The notes under the pieces are model-generated. The model was given only the letters and a program-made list of their open reading frames with translations, was not told where the DNA came from and ran no database searches. The position numbers were made by a program, and so were the translations under genes. This document shows positions 7,444 to 16,191 of a DNA stretch of 64,000 bases, piece after piece. The stretch covers positions 18,060 to 82,059 of the forward strand of contig JBQELO010000016.1 of the NCBI GenBank assembly GCA_052103955.1. Direction: 5' to 3'. The DNA comes from Paenalcaligenes sp052103955. Its GTDB lineage: Bacteria; Pseudomonadota; Gammaproteobacteria; Burkholderiales; Burkholderiaceae_B. Positions within the stretch are counted from its first letter, which is position 1; each line of letters starts with the position of its first letter.

Positions 7444-8943
7444 ATGATGCAAGTCATTCGTTCTGGATACCAAAAACTGGCAGCCCCTTTGGCTGCTGTG
7501 GCAACAGGGCTGGCAGTGGCGTTAGTGACGCCGCAAGTGTTCGCCCAAGCCGAGGAGTCTAGACCTGTACCTACGGTAACCCTGCCTGATTTTTCAGGGA
7601 TTGTAGAGAAGACAGAGAAGTCCGTTGTGAATATTCGTACCACCGAGGTTGTTCCGGTGTATCAAGGTGGTGGTGCAGATGGTGATCCTTACGATTTGTT
7701 CCGTTGGTTCTTTGGCCCAGATATGGCGCCTCCCGGTGCGCCTCCAGGTGCAGCACCACGTCAACGTGGCCCTCAACAGGCCGTACCACCACAACAGCGC
7801 GAGCGTGTAGTACCGCGTGGAGTGGGCTCGGGTTTCATTATCTCGGATGATGGCTATGTGTTGACCAACAACCATGTTGTGGCGGATGCCAACGACATTT
7901 TTGTGACGCTAACAGATGGTAAGGAATACAAGGCTACGATAGTTGGGCGCGATGAGCGTACTGATGTGGCCTTGATTAAAATCGATGCCAAATCGCTGCC
8001 ACCTTTAGAAATCGGTGATCCTGCTGCTTTGAAGAAAGGTCAGTGGGTAGTGGCGATTGGTTCGCCTTTTGGTTTGGACTCTACGGTGACTGTGGGTGTG
8101 GTCAGTGCTATCAACCGTGATACGGGTGATTACTTGCCGTTCATTCAAACGGACGTTGCTGTGAACCCAGGTAACTCGGGTGGCCCATTACTTAACCTGA
8201 GCGGTGAAGTGGTTGGGATGAACTCTCAGATCGTTTCCCGTAGTGGTGGTTTCATGGGTATTTCGCTGGCTATTCCTATTGATGAAGTCATGCAGGTGGT
8301 AGCGCAACTGAAAGAACACGGCAAAGTGACGCGTGGTCGTATTGGCGTGCAGATTACCCAGGTGGATGAAGGTGTAGCTAAAGCATTGGGCCTAGAAGAT
8401 GCTAAAGGCGCATTAGTAAGCGCAGTAGAGCCTGATGGTCCAGCAGCGAAAGCCGGTATTCGTTCAGGTGATGTGATCTTGAAGTTTGGTGACAGACGCG
8501 TAGAGCACATGAGCGATTTGCCTCGTACGGTAGGTGCTGTGAAACCGGGTACTGAAGTGCCAGTGGAAGTATGGCGTAAAGGCAAAACCGTTACTCTGAA
8601 AGCAACCGTAGAAGAGATTCCTGGCACGCCAGAAAGCAGTGATACCAGTGCTCCAGCTCCTAGCAATGTAGACCGTTTGGGCATGAGTGTAAAAGCCATG
8701 AGCAAAGCGGAAGCAGAGCAGGTGGGCGTAGAGACCGGTGTGATTGTGGCAGAAGCGTCAGGTGCTGCGGCTGAAACAGGTATCATGGAAGGTGATGTGA
8801 TTGTGCGCATCAATGACCAAGATATAGATAGCCCTTCGCAATACAACAAAGTGGTAAAAGGGTTGCCTAAAGACAAGGCTGCCGCTGTGTTGGTGGTGCG
8901 TGGCAGCAACTCTCAATGGCTGTTAATCACGCCAGAAGAATAA
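7444..8943 (+). CDS. mucD: Periplasmic serine protease DegP/MucD (HtrA family)
   Basis: Degrades or refolds damaged envelope proteins; it belongs to the sigma-E response. The 499-residue protein has a signal peptide ending about residue 35 (VFAQA). A Pro/Gly/Gln-rich loop covers about 74-122. The triad is His144 (TNNHVV), Asp174 (TDVALIKI) and Ser245 (GNSGGPL). Two PDZ domains lie at about 285-380 and 410-495. Two adjacent ATGs exist; AGGAG at 7436-7440 spaces better to the second (7447). It is followed by a strong terminator. Confidence 0.95.
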   Translation: MMQVIRSGYQKLAAPLAAVATGLAVALVTPQVFAQAEESRPVPTVTLPDFSGIVEKTEKSVVNIRTTEVVPVYQGGGADGDPYDLFRWFFGPDMAPPGAPPGAAPRQRGPQQAVPPQQRERVVPRGVGSGFIISDDGYVLTNNHVVADANDIFVTLTDGKEYKATIVGRDERTDVALIKIDAKSLPPLEIGDPAALKKGQWVVAIGSPFGLDSTVTVGVVSAINRDTGDYLPFIQTDVAVNPGNSGGPLLNLSGEVVGMNSQIVSRSGGFMGISLAIPIDEVMQVVAQLKEHGKVTRGRIGVQITQVDEGVAKALGLEDAKGALVSAVEPDGPAAKAGIRSGDVILKFGDRRVEHMSDLPRTVGAVKPGTEVPVEVWRKGKTVTLKATVEEIPGTPESSDTSAPAPSNVDRLGMSVKAMSKAEAEQVGVETGVIVAEASGAAAETGIMEGDVIVRINDQDIDSPSQYNKVVKGLPKDKAAAVLVVRGSNSQWLLITPEE

Positions 8944-8980
8944 TGTGCCGTAAAAAGGTAAAATAACTGTTATGCAGATG

Positions 8981-9007
8981 GGGGCGCCCGGAGCGCCCCT
9001 CTTTTTT
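8981..9007 (+). terminator. Rho-independent terminator after mucD
   Basis: GGGGCGC at 8981-8987, loop CCGGA, GCGCCCC at 8993-8999, then TCTTTTTT. A very GC-rich 7-bp stem with a T-run. It separates the sigma-E module from lepA. Confidence 0.9.
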
Positions 9008-9077
9008 GCCATGAAATAAGGTCATCTTGTATTTCAGGCAGCATTTCTTTAACCGCTGTTTTTTTGTTTTTGGGCCT

Positions 9078-10871
9078 ATGGACCATATTCGCAACTTCTC
9101 CATTATTGCTCACATCGATCACGGTAAATCCACGTTGGCAGACAGACTGATCCAACGTTGTGGTGGCCTGGAAGATCGTGAAATGTCCACGCAAGTTTTG
9201 GACTCCATGGATATTGAACGTGAGCGGGGGATTACGATCAAAGCCCAGACGGCTGCCTTGCACTACAAAGCTAGAGACGGCAAGGTCTATAATCTGAATC
9301 TGATTGATACCCCCGGGCACGTAGACTTCTCGTATGAAGTTTCCCGCTCGCTATCCGCGTGTGAGGGTGCATTGCTGGTTGTTGATGCTTCACAAGGTGT
9401 GGAAGCGCAAACGGTAGCAACCTGCTATACGGCTCTTGAGCAAGAGCTAGAAGTAATTCCTGTGTTGAATAAAATGGATTTGCCTTCGGCAGACCCAGAA
9501 GCCGCTCGTCAAGAAATAGAAGACGTGATCGGTATTGATGCCTCAGAAGCCATACCTGCTAGTGCTAAAACGGGTATGGGCATCGAAGATATTTTAGAAG
9601 CGGTGGTGAGTAAGGTTCCGGCACCTCAAGGTGATCCGAATGCGCCATTGCAAGCACTGATTATTGACTCTTGGTTTGACAACTACGTAGGTGTAGTGAT
9701 GTTGGTTCGTATTGTGAACGGCCAACTTAAACAAAAGGATAAAGTGTTGCTGATGTCTACGGCAGCAACACACCACGCTGACCAGATTGGTGTGTTTACG
9801 CCAAAATCCACACCACGCGATGTGCTGTCTGCCGGTGAAGTAGGTTTCATCATTACGGGTATGAAAGAGCTGGAGCATGCCAAAGTGGGTGATACGGTTA
9901 CTCATGCAGGCAAACCCGCTAGCCAACCATTACCGGGTTTTGTAGAAGTGAAACCTCAGGTTTTTGCTGGTTTGTACCCAGTAGAAAGCAGTGAGTACGA
10001 TCAGCTACGTGACTCGTTGGAAAAGTTGAAGTTAAACGATGCATCGTTGATGTTTGAGCCCGAAGTGTCTCAGGCGTTGGGCTTTGGTTTCCGATGTGGC
10101 TTCTTGGGGCTGTTGCACATGGAAATTGTGCAAGAGCGCTTAGAGCGTGAGTTCGACATGGATATCATCACGACGGCGCCGTCCGTAGTGTATGAGGTAC
10201 AGCGTAACGATGGCGAAATCTTGATGATTGAAAGCCCATCGCGTATGCCTGAAGTCGGTCACATTGCCGATATACGAGAGCCTATTGTTGAGGTGTCGCT
10301 ATTGATGCCTCAGGATTATGTAGGCCCGGTAATGACGCTGTGTAATGTTAAGCGTGGCGTACAGAAAAACATGACGTACTTGGGCCGCCAAGTGAGCCTA
10401 GTGTACGAAATGCCGTTGGCAGAAATCGTTTTAGACTTCTTTGATAAATTGAAGTCTGTTTCGCGTGGCTATGCTTCCATGGACTACGAGTTCATCGAGT
10501 ACCGTTCAGCCGATGTGGTGAAAGTAGACGTATTGATCAACGGTGACAGAGTCGATGCCTTGTCGGTGATTGTGCACCGAGCCAATGCACGTTTCCGTGG
10601 TCGTGAGGTTGTGTCTAAAATGCGCAGCCTTATTCCTCGCCAAATGTTTGATATTGCGATTCAAGCCGCGATTGGTGCAGAAATTATTTCCCGTGAAAAC
10701 GTGAAAGCCTTGCGTAAGAACGTATTGGCCAAATGTTATGGCGGTGATATTTCTCGTAAGAAAAAACTGCTAGAGAAACAGAAAGCCGGTAAAAAACGTA
10801 TGAAGCAAGTGGGGAACGTAGAAATTCCTCAAGAGGCGTTTTTGGCTATTTTGCAAGTTGATGAAAAGTAA
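9078..10871 (+). CDS. lepA: Elongation factor 4 (LepA)
   Basis: Ribosome-binding GTPase related to EF-G. The 597-residue protein has the P-loop AHIDHGKST at residues 11-19, DTPGHVDFSYEV (G3), NKMDLP (G4) and the conserved LepA C-terminal domain (RANARFRGREVVSKMRSLIPRQMFD). The frame is open upstream to 9027, but the family N-terminus MDHIRNFSIIAHID begins at the ATG at 9078, which is chosen. lepB follows 20 bases later, the usual lepA-lepB pair. Confidence 0.96.
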   Translation: MDHIRNFSIIAHIDHGKSTLADRLIQRCGGLEDREMSTQVLDSMDIERERGITIKAQTAALHYKARDGKVYNLNLIDTPGHVDFSYEVSRSLSACEGALLVVDASQGVEAQTVATCYTALEQELEVIPVLNKMDLPSADPEAARQEIEDVIGIDASEAIPASAKTGMGIEDILEAVVSKVPAPQGDPNAPLQALIIDSWFDNYVGVVMLVRIVNGQLKQKDKVLLMSTAATHHADQIGVFTPKSTPRDVLSAGEVGFIITGMKELEHAKVGDTVTHAGKPASQPLPGFVEVKPQVFAGLYPVESSEYDQLRDSLEKLKLNDASLMFEPEVSQALGFGFRCGFLGLLHMEIVQERLEREFDMDIITTAPSVVYEVQRNDGEILMIESPSRMPEVGHIADIREPIVEVSLLMPQDYVGPVMTLCNVKRGVQKNMTYLGRQVSLVYEMPLAEIVLDFFDKLKSVSRGYASMDYEFIEYRSADVVKVDVLINGDRVDALSVIVHRANARFRGREVVSKMRSLIPRQMFDIAIQAAIGAEIISRENVKALRKNVLAKCYGGDISRKKKLLEKQKAGKKRMKQVGNVEIPQEAFLAILQVDEK

Positions 10872-10891
10872 CAGACAAAGGATCACTAACC

Positions 10892-11776
10892 ATGCGCTGG
10901 GATTTTTCCCTCATTTTATTTGTTTTTTTATTGCTGACCGGTGTGGTGTGGGCATGGAATAAGTTTTCCTTAGCCGCTAAGCGCCGCCAGCGAGCTCGTG
11001 ACGCTATGTCAGCCATTCCAGACCTTCCTGGCGTGGATGCAGGCGAAATCGACAAGTTGCGCAAAGATGCTTATGCCAAAGCAATGAAAATGCCATGGTG
11101 GGTAGAGTATGGCGTGAGCTTCTTCCCGGTCATTTTGTTTGTGTTTATTTTGCGTTCGTTCATTTTTGAACCGTTCCGTATCCCATCAGGTTCTATGTTG
11201 CCCACTTTGCAAAATGGCGACTTTATCTTGGTGAATAAATACGAATATGGCATCAGATTGCCAGTGTTAAATACTAAAATTATTGACACAGGCTCACCCG
11301 AGCGTGGTGATGTACTGGTGTTTCGTTATCCTGTGCAGCCTGACATTGATTACATTAAACGTGTAGTGGGCTTGCCGGGTGATGTGGTGGAGTACCGCGA
11401 CAAAGTGCTGTATATCAACGGTACCAAAGTGAACGAAGTACGTGATGGTGATTATTTTGAGCCCGATCACAGCCGTTATACCGGCAAGTATGTAGAACAG
11501 CTGGGTAAAGTGAAGCACGATATTTTGTTAGATAAGCGTGCGCCACAGTACTACCGTCCTATTACTGATTTCCCTTACCGTGATCGTTGCGAGTACTTTC
11601 CTGCGGGTTTGCGTTGCACTGTTCCCGAGGGTAATTATTTCGTGATGGGTGATAACCGCGATAACAGCCAAGACAGCCGCTATTGGGGTTTTGTGCCGGA
11701 TGAAAATATCGTGGGCCGAGCTTTCCTCATCTGGATGAACTTCGGTGAGTTTGGCCGTATAGGAAGATTTCAATAA
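10892..11776 (+). CDS. lepB: Signal peptidase I (LepB)
   Basis: Inner-membrane protease that removes signal peptides from secreted proteins. The 294-residue protein has two membrane segments at about 5-23 and 73-90. The catalytic serine is Ser101 in PSGSMLPTL and the general base is Lys156 in DYIKRVVGLPGD; the box GDNRDNSQDSRYWG is near the C-terminus. ACAAAGGA precedes the start. Its TAA shares a base with the rnc ATG. The lepA-lepB-rnc-era-recO order is typical. Confidence 0.96.
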   Translation: MRWDFSLILFVFLLLTGVVWAWNKFSLAAKRRQRARDAMSAIPDLPGVDAGEIDKLRKDAYAKAMKMPWWVEYGVSFFPVILFVFILRSFIFEPFRIPSGSMLPTLQNGDFILVNKYEYGIRLPVLNTKIIDTGSPERGDVLVFRYPVQPDIDYIKRVVGLPGDVVEYRDKVLYINGTKVNEVRDGDYFEPDHSRYTGKYVEQLGKVKHDILLDKRAPQYYRPITDFPYRDRCEYFPAGLRCTVPEGNYFVMGDNRDNSQDSRYWGFVPDENIVGRAFLIWMNFGEFGRIGRFQ

Positions 11777-12531
11777 TGGCACGCTTGCAAAAGCTAGAAC
11801 AACGGATTAACTATCAGTTTTCTGATCAAGCATTGCTTGAGCAGGCACTGACGCACCGTAGCCATAGTGCAAAACACAATGAGCGCCTAGAGTTTCTAGG
11901 CGACTCAGTGTTGAACTTTGTGGTGGCATCACTGCTGTTCAAACGGTTTCAAAAAATTGATGAAGGTGATTTGTCTAGGTTGCGTGCTAATTTGGTTAAG
12001 CAATCAACCTTGGCTGATATCGCACAACGTTTAGAGTTGTCTGATTACCTGCGCTTGGGCGAAGGTGAGCTTAAAAGTGGTGGCTTTAGACGTCCTTCCA
12101 TTTTGTCGGATGCACTGGAAGCTATTTTTGGTGCGGTGTACGTAGATGGTGGGTTTGACCAAGCAGAAAAGGTCATTACTGGGCAGTTTGAAGCCATCAT
12201 GGTGGATATTGACCCCAAAACGTTGGGTAAAGACCCTAAAACGTTGCTGCAAGAGTTGTTGCAAGGTCATAGGTTGGCACTGCCGGTCTATACCGTGGTG
12301 GCGACTCATGGTGCGGCGCATAATCAAACTTTTGATGTGCAGTGCCATATAGAGAAATTAGATATTACGCTTACTGCTAGCGGTAGCAGCCGTCGTGCGG
12401 CGGAACAAGCCACAGCAGAACAAGCGATAGAACAGGTGTCCGCCTTTTTGGACAACAAGGCAGGGCGTCAAAAGCGCAGCCGTAATCCACAGTTAAGTCT
12501 GCCGGTTGCCGTCAGTCAGGAGCAGTCATGA
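11776..12531 (+). CDS. rnc: Ribonuclease III
   Basis: Cuts double-stranded RNA in rRNA processing and regulation. The 251-residue protein carries the signature NERLEFLGDSVL with Glu39 and Asp43, plus Asp112 and Glu115 in SDALEAIFGAVY as the other metal ligands. A double-stranded RNA binding domain covers about 155-225 (DPKTLLQELLQ ... GSSRRAAEQATAEQAI). A basic 20-residue tail (KAGRQKRSR) follows. The start overlaps lepB by one base and the stop overlaps era by ATGA. Confidence 0.96.
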   Translation: MARLQKLEQRINYQFSDQALLEQALTHRSHSAKHNERLEFLGDSVLNFVVASLLFKRFQKIDEGDLSRLRANLVKQSTLADIAQRLELSDYLRLGEGELKSGGFRRPSILSDALEAIFGAVYVDGGFDQAEKVITGQFEAIMVDIDPKTLGKDPKTLLQELLQGHRLALPVYTVVATHGAAHNQTFDVQCHIEKLDITLTASGSSRRAAEQATAEQAIEQVSAFLDNKAGRQKRSRNPQLSLPVAVSQEQS

Positions 12532-13421
12532 ACACTACGCAAGACTTTCATTGCGGTTTTATCGCCGTAGTAGGGCGCCCTAACGTGGGCAAGTCTACGT
12601 TGACCAATGCTCTGGTTGGCGCCAAAGTGTCTATTGTTTCGCGTAAAGCGCAAACCACTCGTCACCGTATTCACAGTGTGCTAACACGCGAGGATGCGCA
12701 ATTTGTTTTTGTAGATACCCCCGGTTTTCAAACGCGTCATGGCGGTGCTATGAACCGTATGATGAACCGTGTGGTGACACAAGCCTTGGCGGATGTGGAC
12801 GTAGTCATTCAAGTGGTAGAGGCAGGGAAGTGGACGCCTGGTGATGAACAGTTGGTTCCTTTGCTGCCTAAAAATGCCAAAGTGATCTTGGTGATCAACA
12901 AGGTAGACATGTTGAAAAACAAAGCTGATCTGTTGCCCTTTATTGCGCAGGTTAGCCAGAAGTTCAACTACACCGCTGTGGTTCCACTGAGTGCCGCTAA
13001 AGGTTTGCAGTTAGATGTGCTGTTAAACGAAGTGGCGGCACACTTGCCAGTAGGTGAGCCCATGTTCGAAGAGGACACGCTTACTGATAGGTCTATGAAG
13101 TTCATCGCGGCAGAGTTAATGCGCGAAAAAATCTTCCGCTTAGTGGGTGACGAACTGCCTTACAGCTGTACCGTCATGATTGAAGAGTGGGAAGAGAATG
13201 AAAAAGGCGCACGTATTTCTGCGTGTGTGCTGGTAGAGCGTGAAGGCCACAAACCCATTTTATTGGGGGCTGGTGGTGAGCATATGAAACGTATTGCCAG
13301 TGAAGCTCGCCAAGATATAGAACGCATGTTGGAAAAGCCTGTGTTTTTGAATGTGTACGTAAAAGTACGCAAGGGCTGGTCTGACCGGGAGGCATCGCTG
13401 CGCGAGCTGGGGTATGAGTAG
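12528..13421 (+). CDS. era: GTPase Era
   Basis: Binds 16S rRNA and assists 30S subunit assembly. The 297-residue protein has P-loop GRPNVGKS at residues 16-23, DTPGF (G3), NKVD (G4) and SAAKG (G5). A C-terminal KH domain follows (ILLGAGGEHMKRIASEARQDIE). Translation is coupled to rnc by a 4-base overlap, and recO begins 8 bases before its stop. Confidence 0.96.
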   Translation: MNTTQDFHCGFIAVVGRPNVGKSTLTNALVGAKVSIVSRKAQTTRHRIHSVLTREDAQFVFVDTPGFQTRHGGAMNRMMNRVVTQALADVDVVIQVVEAGKWTPGDEQLVPLLPKNAKVILVINKVDMLKNKADLLPFIAQVSQKFNYTAVVPLSAAKGLQLDVLLNEVAAHLPVGEPMFEEDTLTDRSMKFIAAELMREKIFRLVGDELPYSCTVMIEEWEENEKGARISACVLVEREGHKPILLGAGGEHMKRIASEARQDIERMLEKPVFLNVYVKVRKGWSDREASLRELGYE

Positions 13422-14007
13422 ACAGCGTCAGCGTGTGCAGCATGAACGGGCGTATGTGCTGCACAGCATGGCCTGGCGCGAAACCTCGTTATTGATTCAG
13501 GTCTTTAGCCAGCAATATGGCACAGTATCGTTGGTAGCCAAGGGGGCAAAGCGCCCCTATTCGGCTTTACGAGCCGTATTGTCGGTGTTTCAGCCCTTAC
13601 ATGTGGGTTGGACGGGGGCGAATGAGGTGAAAACCTTAACGCAAGCGGAGTGCGCGGGTTTGAATGTGTTATCGGGGCGGGCAATGATGTCAGTCTGGTA
13701 CATGAATGAACTGCTGCTACGTTTGCTGCCTAAGGAAGATCCACACGATGTGTTGTTTGCGGCGTATGAGCAAGCTTTAGAGCAACTGGCACATAATCCT
13801 AAGCAGGCATCATTAGCGTTGCGTAGGTTTGAGTGGATATTATTGCAAGAAACAGGGTATGGCTTGGATCAACAGCTGCCTGACTTTAGCGATATAGAAC
13901 AAGAACCCTATTTGCGCACGTTACTGCGTGAACGGTTAGACGAATTGCTGGGGCGCCCGCTGCGTACACGCGGGGTGATGATGGATCTACTGCATCTGCA
14001 GTCATGA
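13414..14007 (+). CDS. recO: DNA repair protein RecO, short form
   Basis: RecO loads RecA at gaps through an N-terminal OB fold and a helical, often zinc-binding, C-terminal part. The N-terminus (ERAYVLHSMAWRETSLLIQVFSQQYGT, VAKGAKRPYSALRAVLSVFQPL pattern across residues 10-63) is typical. At 197 residues it is clearly shorter than the usual 230-250. The region between LLQETGYGLD and YLRTLLRERLDELLGRPLRTR, which normally holds the Cys-rich segment, is nearly absent and no CxxC remains. The frame is intact and the gene overlaps both neighbours, so this looks like a real short form. Confidence 0.88.
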   Translation: MSRQRQRVQHERAYVLHSMAWRETSLLIQVFSQQYGTVSLVAKGAKRPYSALRAVLSVFQPLHVGWTGANEVKTLTQAECAGLNVLSGRAMMSVWYMNELLLRLLPKEDPHDVLFAAYEQALEQLAHNPKQASLALRRFEWILLQETGYGLDQQLPDFSDIEQEPYLRTLLRERLDELLGRPLRTRGVMMDLLHLQS

Positions 14008-14618
14008 CAACACCTACCGAATCTATTACCGACACAACACCCATAGTAGTGTTGGATGCGTGTGTCATGATCTCAAACGTATTGCGTTACTTATGTTTGG
14101 GCTTAGCCAGAGAGCAGGTGTTTCAACCTGCATGGAGCCCCGTCATAGCAGACGAGTGGCGACGTAATGCCTCTAGGCTGTGGGAAGTACCAGAAGCACA
14201 ATTGCAGTTGGATTGGGATCTCTGGCAGCAGGAGTTTCCGCTGGCTGATCAAGGTAATGTGCAGCTCTTTAAAGAGGGCTTGCGCTATAGTGATCCTAAA
14301 GACTGGCATGTGATTGCAGCAGCCAGAGCGGCACAAGAAAATTTTAGTGGGCGCACCGTGGGTGTACTGACTAAAAACCTTAAAGATTTCAATAAGTCAG
14401 AACTACGACGCTTGGGCATAGTGTTGTGGGCACCTGATCAGTTTTTTGAAGGGCTATGGGCAGAGCATGCGCGCCTGCTATTGTCCTTGCTGAATGCTAT
14501 GCCGGCTGCTGTGCGAGCACCGGACAAGCCATTATTAAGTGTAGAAGCCTTACTGAAGCGTGAGCGTTTATATCGCTTTAATCGCTGTTATGAGCAACAG
14601 ACTCTCATAGGTGAGTAA
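14004..14618 (+). CDS. PIN-domain protein (putative RNase)
   Basis: A 204-residue protein with PIN-fold metal-ligand patterns: Asp18 in VVLDACVMI, an acidic DEW near residue 49, DPKDWHVIAAARA near 97-109, and TKNLKDFN near 125. PIN domains are Mg-dependent ribonucleases, best known as VapC toxins. Here no antitoxin-like partner ORF is next to it, so a toxin role is not supported. It overlaps recO by ATGA and the following transporter by TAATG, so it is translated within the era-recO operon. The substrate is unknown. Confidence 0.75.
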   Translation: MTTPTESITDTTPIVVLDACVMISNVLRYLCLGLAREQVFQPAWSPVIADEWRRNASRLWEVPEAQLQLDWDLWQQEFPLADQGNVQLFKEGLRYSDPKDWHVIAAARAAQENFSGRTVGVLTKNLKDFNKSELRRLGIVLWAPDQFFEGLWAEHARLLLSLLNAMPAAVRAPDKPLLSVEALLKRERLYRFNRCYEQQTLIGE

Positions 14619-15520
14619 TGAAAAAAGGGGTAGGGTTGTCGGTAGGCGCATCCTTTTTGTTTGCGCTACTGTATTACTATGCAACGCTGCTACGTCCACT
14701 AGAAGGCACAGAAATCTTTGCGTGGCGTGTGCTGCTGGGTTTTCCGGTGTTGGCCATTTTTATCACACGCTTACAGCGTTGGGGTGAAGTGGGGCTGATG
14801 CTACGGCGTATGTGCAGTGACATACGTTATATGGTCCTGCAGGTGATATGCGCTATTTTGTTCGGCCTGCAAATGTGGGTGTTTGTGTGGGCACCTTTAC
14901 ATGGCAAAGCGCTAGAAGTGTCTATGGGGTATTTTTTATTACCCTTAATGATGGTGCTTACAGGCAGGGTGTTTTACAAGGAACAACTGAGCACGCTACA
15001 GCGTATTGCTGTGGCGTTGGCTTTTGTAGGCGTGTTGCATGAGTTACTGCGTACCTATTCATTCTCGTGGGCCACTGCCTTAGTGGCCTTTGGTTACCCG
15101 CCATACTTTGTGATTCGCCGCTATTTAAAAGTGGGCTCATTAAGCTCGTTATTCTTTGATTTCGGCTTTTTGATGATCCCCGCGTTTTACATTCTCTACA
15201 CCCAAGATATTAGCGTGGCGCAGAAGTTTGGCGAGTATGCACGCTTGTACTGGCAAGTACCAATTTTTGGTGCCATCAGTGCATTGGCGCTGCTGGGCTA
15301 CTTAACGGCGAGTAGGTTGTTGCCATTGGGGTTGTTTGGCATCCTAGGCTATGTTGAGCCAGTACTACTGTTCTGGGTGGCGTTCTTGCTGCTAGGAGAG
15401 CCTGTGCAAAGCCATGAGTGGTACACCTATATACCTATATGGTTGGCGGTGGTTCTTGTGGCGGTAGAGGGCTTCTTAGCGTGGCGGAGGGAGCAGCGTA
15501 GTAAAGGGGCGGCGAAGTAG
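14618..15520 (+). CDS. EamA/RarD-family transporter
   Basis: A 300-residue inner-membrane protein with about ten hydrophobic helices. The N-terminus KKGVGLSVGASFLFALLYYY and LEGTEIFAWRVLLGFP match the RarD subgroup of the drug/metabolite transporters. The substrate is not known. It shares one base with the PIN gene stop. It is the last gene of the rnc-era-recO run before a 671-base gene-free region. Confidence 0.82.
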   Translation: MKKGVGLSVGASFLFALLYYYATLLRPLEGTEIFAWRVLLGFPVLAIFITRLQRWGEVGLMLRRMCSDIRYMVLQVICAILFGLQMWVFVWAPLHGKALEVSMGYFLLPLMMVLTGRVFYKEQLSTLQRIAVALAFVGVLHELLRTYSFSWATALVAFGYPPYFVIRRYLKVGSLSSLFFDFGFLMIPAFYILYTQDISVAQKFGEYARLYWQVPIFGAISALALLGYLTASRLLPLGLFGILGYVEPVLLFWVAFLLLGEPVQSHEWYTYIPIWLAVVLVAVEGFLAWRREQRSKGAAK

Positions 15521-15681
15521 CAGCTCTCTGCTCCCCTGAGTATTCTGATTACTGATAGGCTTACAACCGCTTTCTTAAGCGGGAGTACGATTTTCCGTGA
15601 TGTAGATTAGCGATGAGTGGGCTTTTATTCGTAATACTGATTCAGGGTAACGGTTGAATCCATCGCATACGCTGGGGGACT

Positions 15682-15734
15682 GCGGAACAACTTTTTGTGA
15701 TTTGAGACACCAAATCAAAAAAGTTTTCCTCCGC
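15682..15734. repeat. Imperfect palindromic repeat, copy 1
   Basis: GCGGA (15682-15686) pairs with TCCGC (15730-15734), AACTTTTT (15689-15696) with AAAAAGTT (15718-15725), and GATTTG (15699-15704) with CAAATC (15711-15716). The apical sequence is TTTGAGACACCAAA. Copy 2 is in inverted orientation about 250 bases downstream. Confidence 0.75.
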
Positions 15735-15958
15735 CTCCCCTGAGTTTTTGCTATTGGTAGGTTTACAGCCCTTTCTTGTGAGGCAGTATGGACTGCTCGA
15801 CATGTTCTGCTAAGGATTGATGCAGGCTTCTATACATAATGTTGGTTAGCTACAGAGGTTGTTTCGTATTAACGTAGCGGCTGATGTTGCTCTGTACAGA
15901 AGTACGCATATCCACAGAAATCACCTGCCTAAAAACCTAGGTAAGCGACGAGCAAAAG

Positions 15959-16012
15959 GCGGATGGAAGTATTTTTTTTTGGTGTCTCAAATAAAAAAAT
16001 ACTTTCGCAGCC
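15959..16012. repeat. Imperfect palindromic repeat, copy 2 (inverted)
   Basis: AAGTATTTTTTT pairs with AAAAAAATACTT, about 12 bp around 15967-16004. The loop contains GGTGTCTCAAAT, the reverse complement of the apex of copy 1. The outer flanks GGCGGAT and TTCGCAG also match copy 1 in reverse (TCCGCC and CTGCGGAA). Confidence 0.75.
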
Positions 16013-16118
16013 TTAGGCTAATGCAGCCAATGGTTGAGTAGGGGGGTTACAGGCTTAGGCTCATGCAGCCCCGTGCTGAGTAATCGGGCTTTGGCTTTTC
16101 CCACAGATCACAGATAAC

Positions 16119-16147
16119 AAAAAACCCTCCGTGTTACGGGAGGGTTC
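16119..16147 (-). terminator. Terminator of the yccA-like gene
   Basis: On the minus strand an AACCCTCC/GGAGGGTT stem (plus-strand arms 16123-16130 and 16139-16146) is followed by a run of six Ts (plus-strand As 16119-16124). It lies 45 bases past the stop of the gene at 16192. Confidence 0.88.
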
Positions 16148-16191
16148 TTTAGAAGCTACAGGTAGCTCCCTAGGATGAATATCAACGAGTA

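Larger units (their letters stand above)
15521..16191. other. 671-base gene-free region with repeated palindromic sequence
   Basis: No convincing coding sequence lies here. The region contains a direct repeat starting CTCCCCTGAGT at 15531 and 15735 (204 bases apart, with similarity continuing about 45 bases through TTACA and CTTTCTT). It also holds two hairpins that are inverted copies of each other (15682-15734 and 15959-16012). A 17-base direct repeat with one mismatch (CTTAGGCT[A/C]ATGCAGCC at 16012-16028 and 16054-16070) follows, then the yccA terminator at the right end. Confidence 0.7.

Noticed and set aside
8226..8909. A 227-codon ORF antisense to mucD
   Set aside because: It is a shadow of the PDZ-coding region, Ser/Thr/Pro-rich, inside a gene with a certain frame.
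14004..14618. Reading the PIN-domain gene as half of a VapBC toxin-antitoxin system
   Set aside because: No small DNA-binding antitoxin ORF precedes or follows it; it is coupled to recO instead.
15859..16041. A 60-codon plus-strand ORF in the repeat region
   Set aside because: It runs through the poly-T/poly-A arms of the inverted repeat, has low-complexity content, no ribosome binding site and no recognisable motif.
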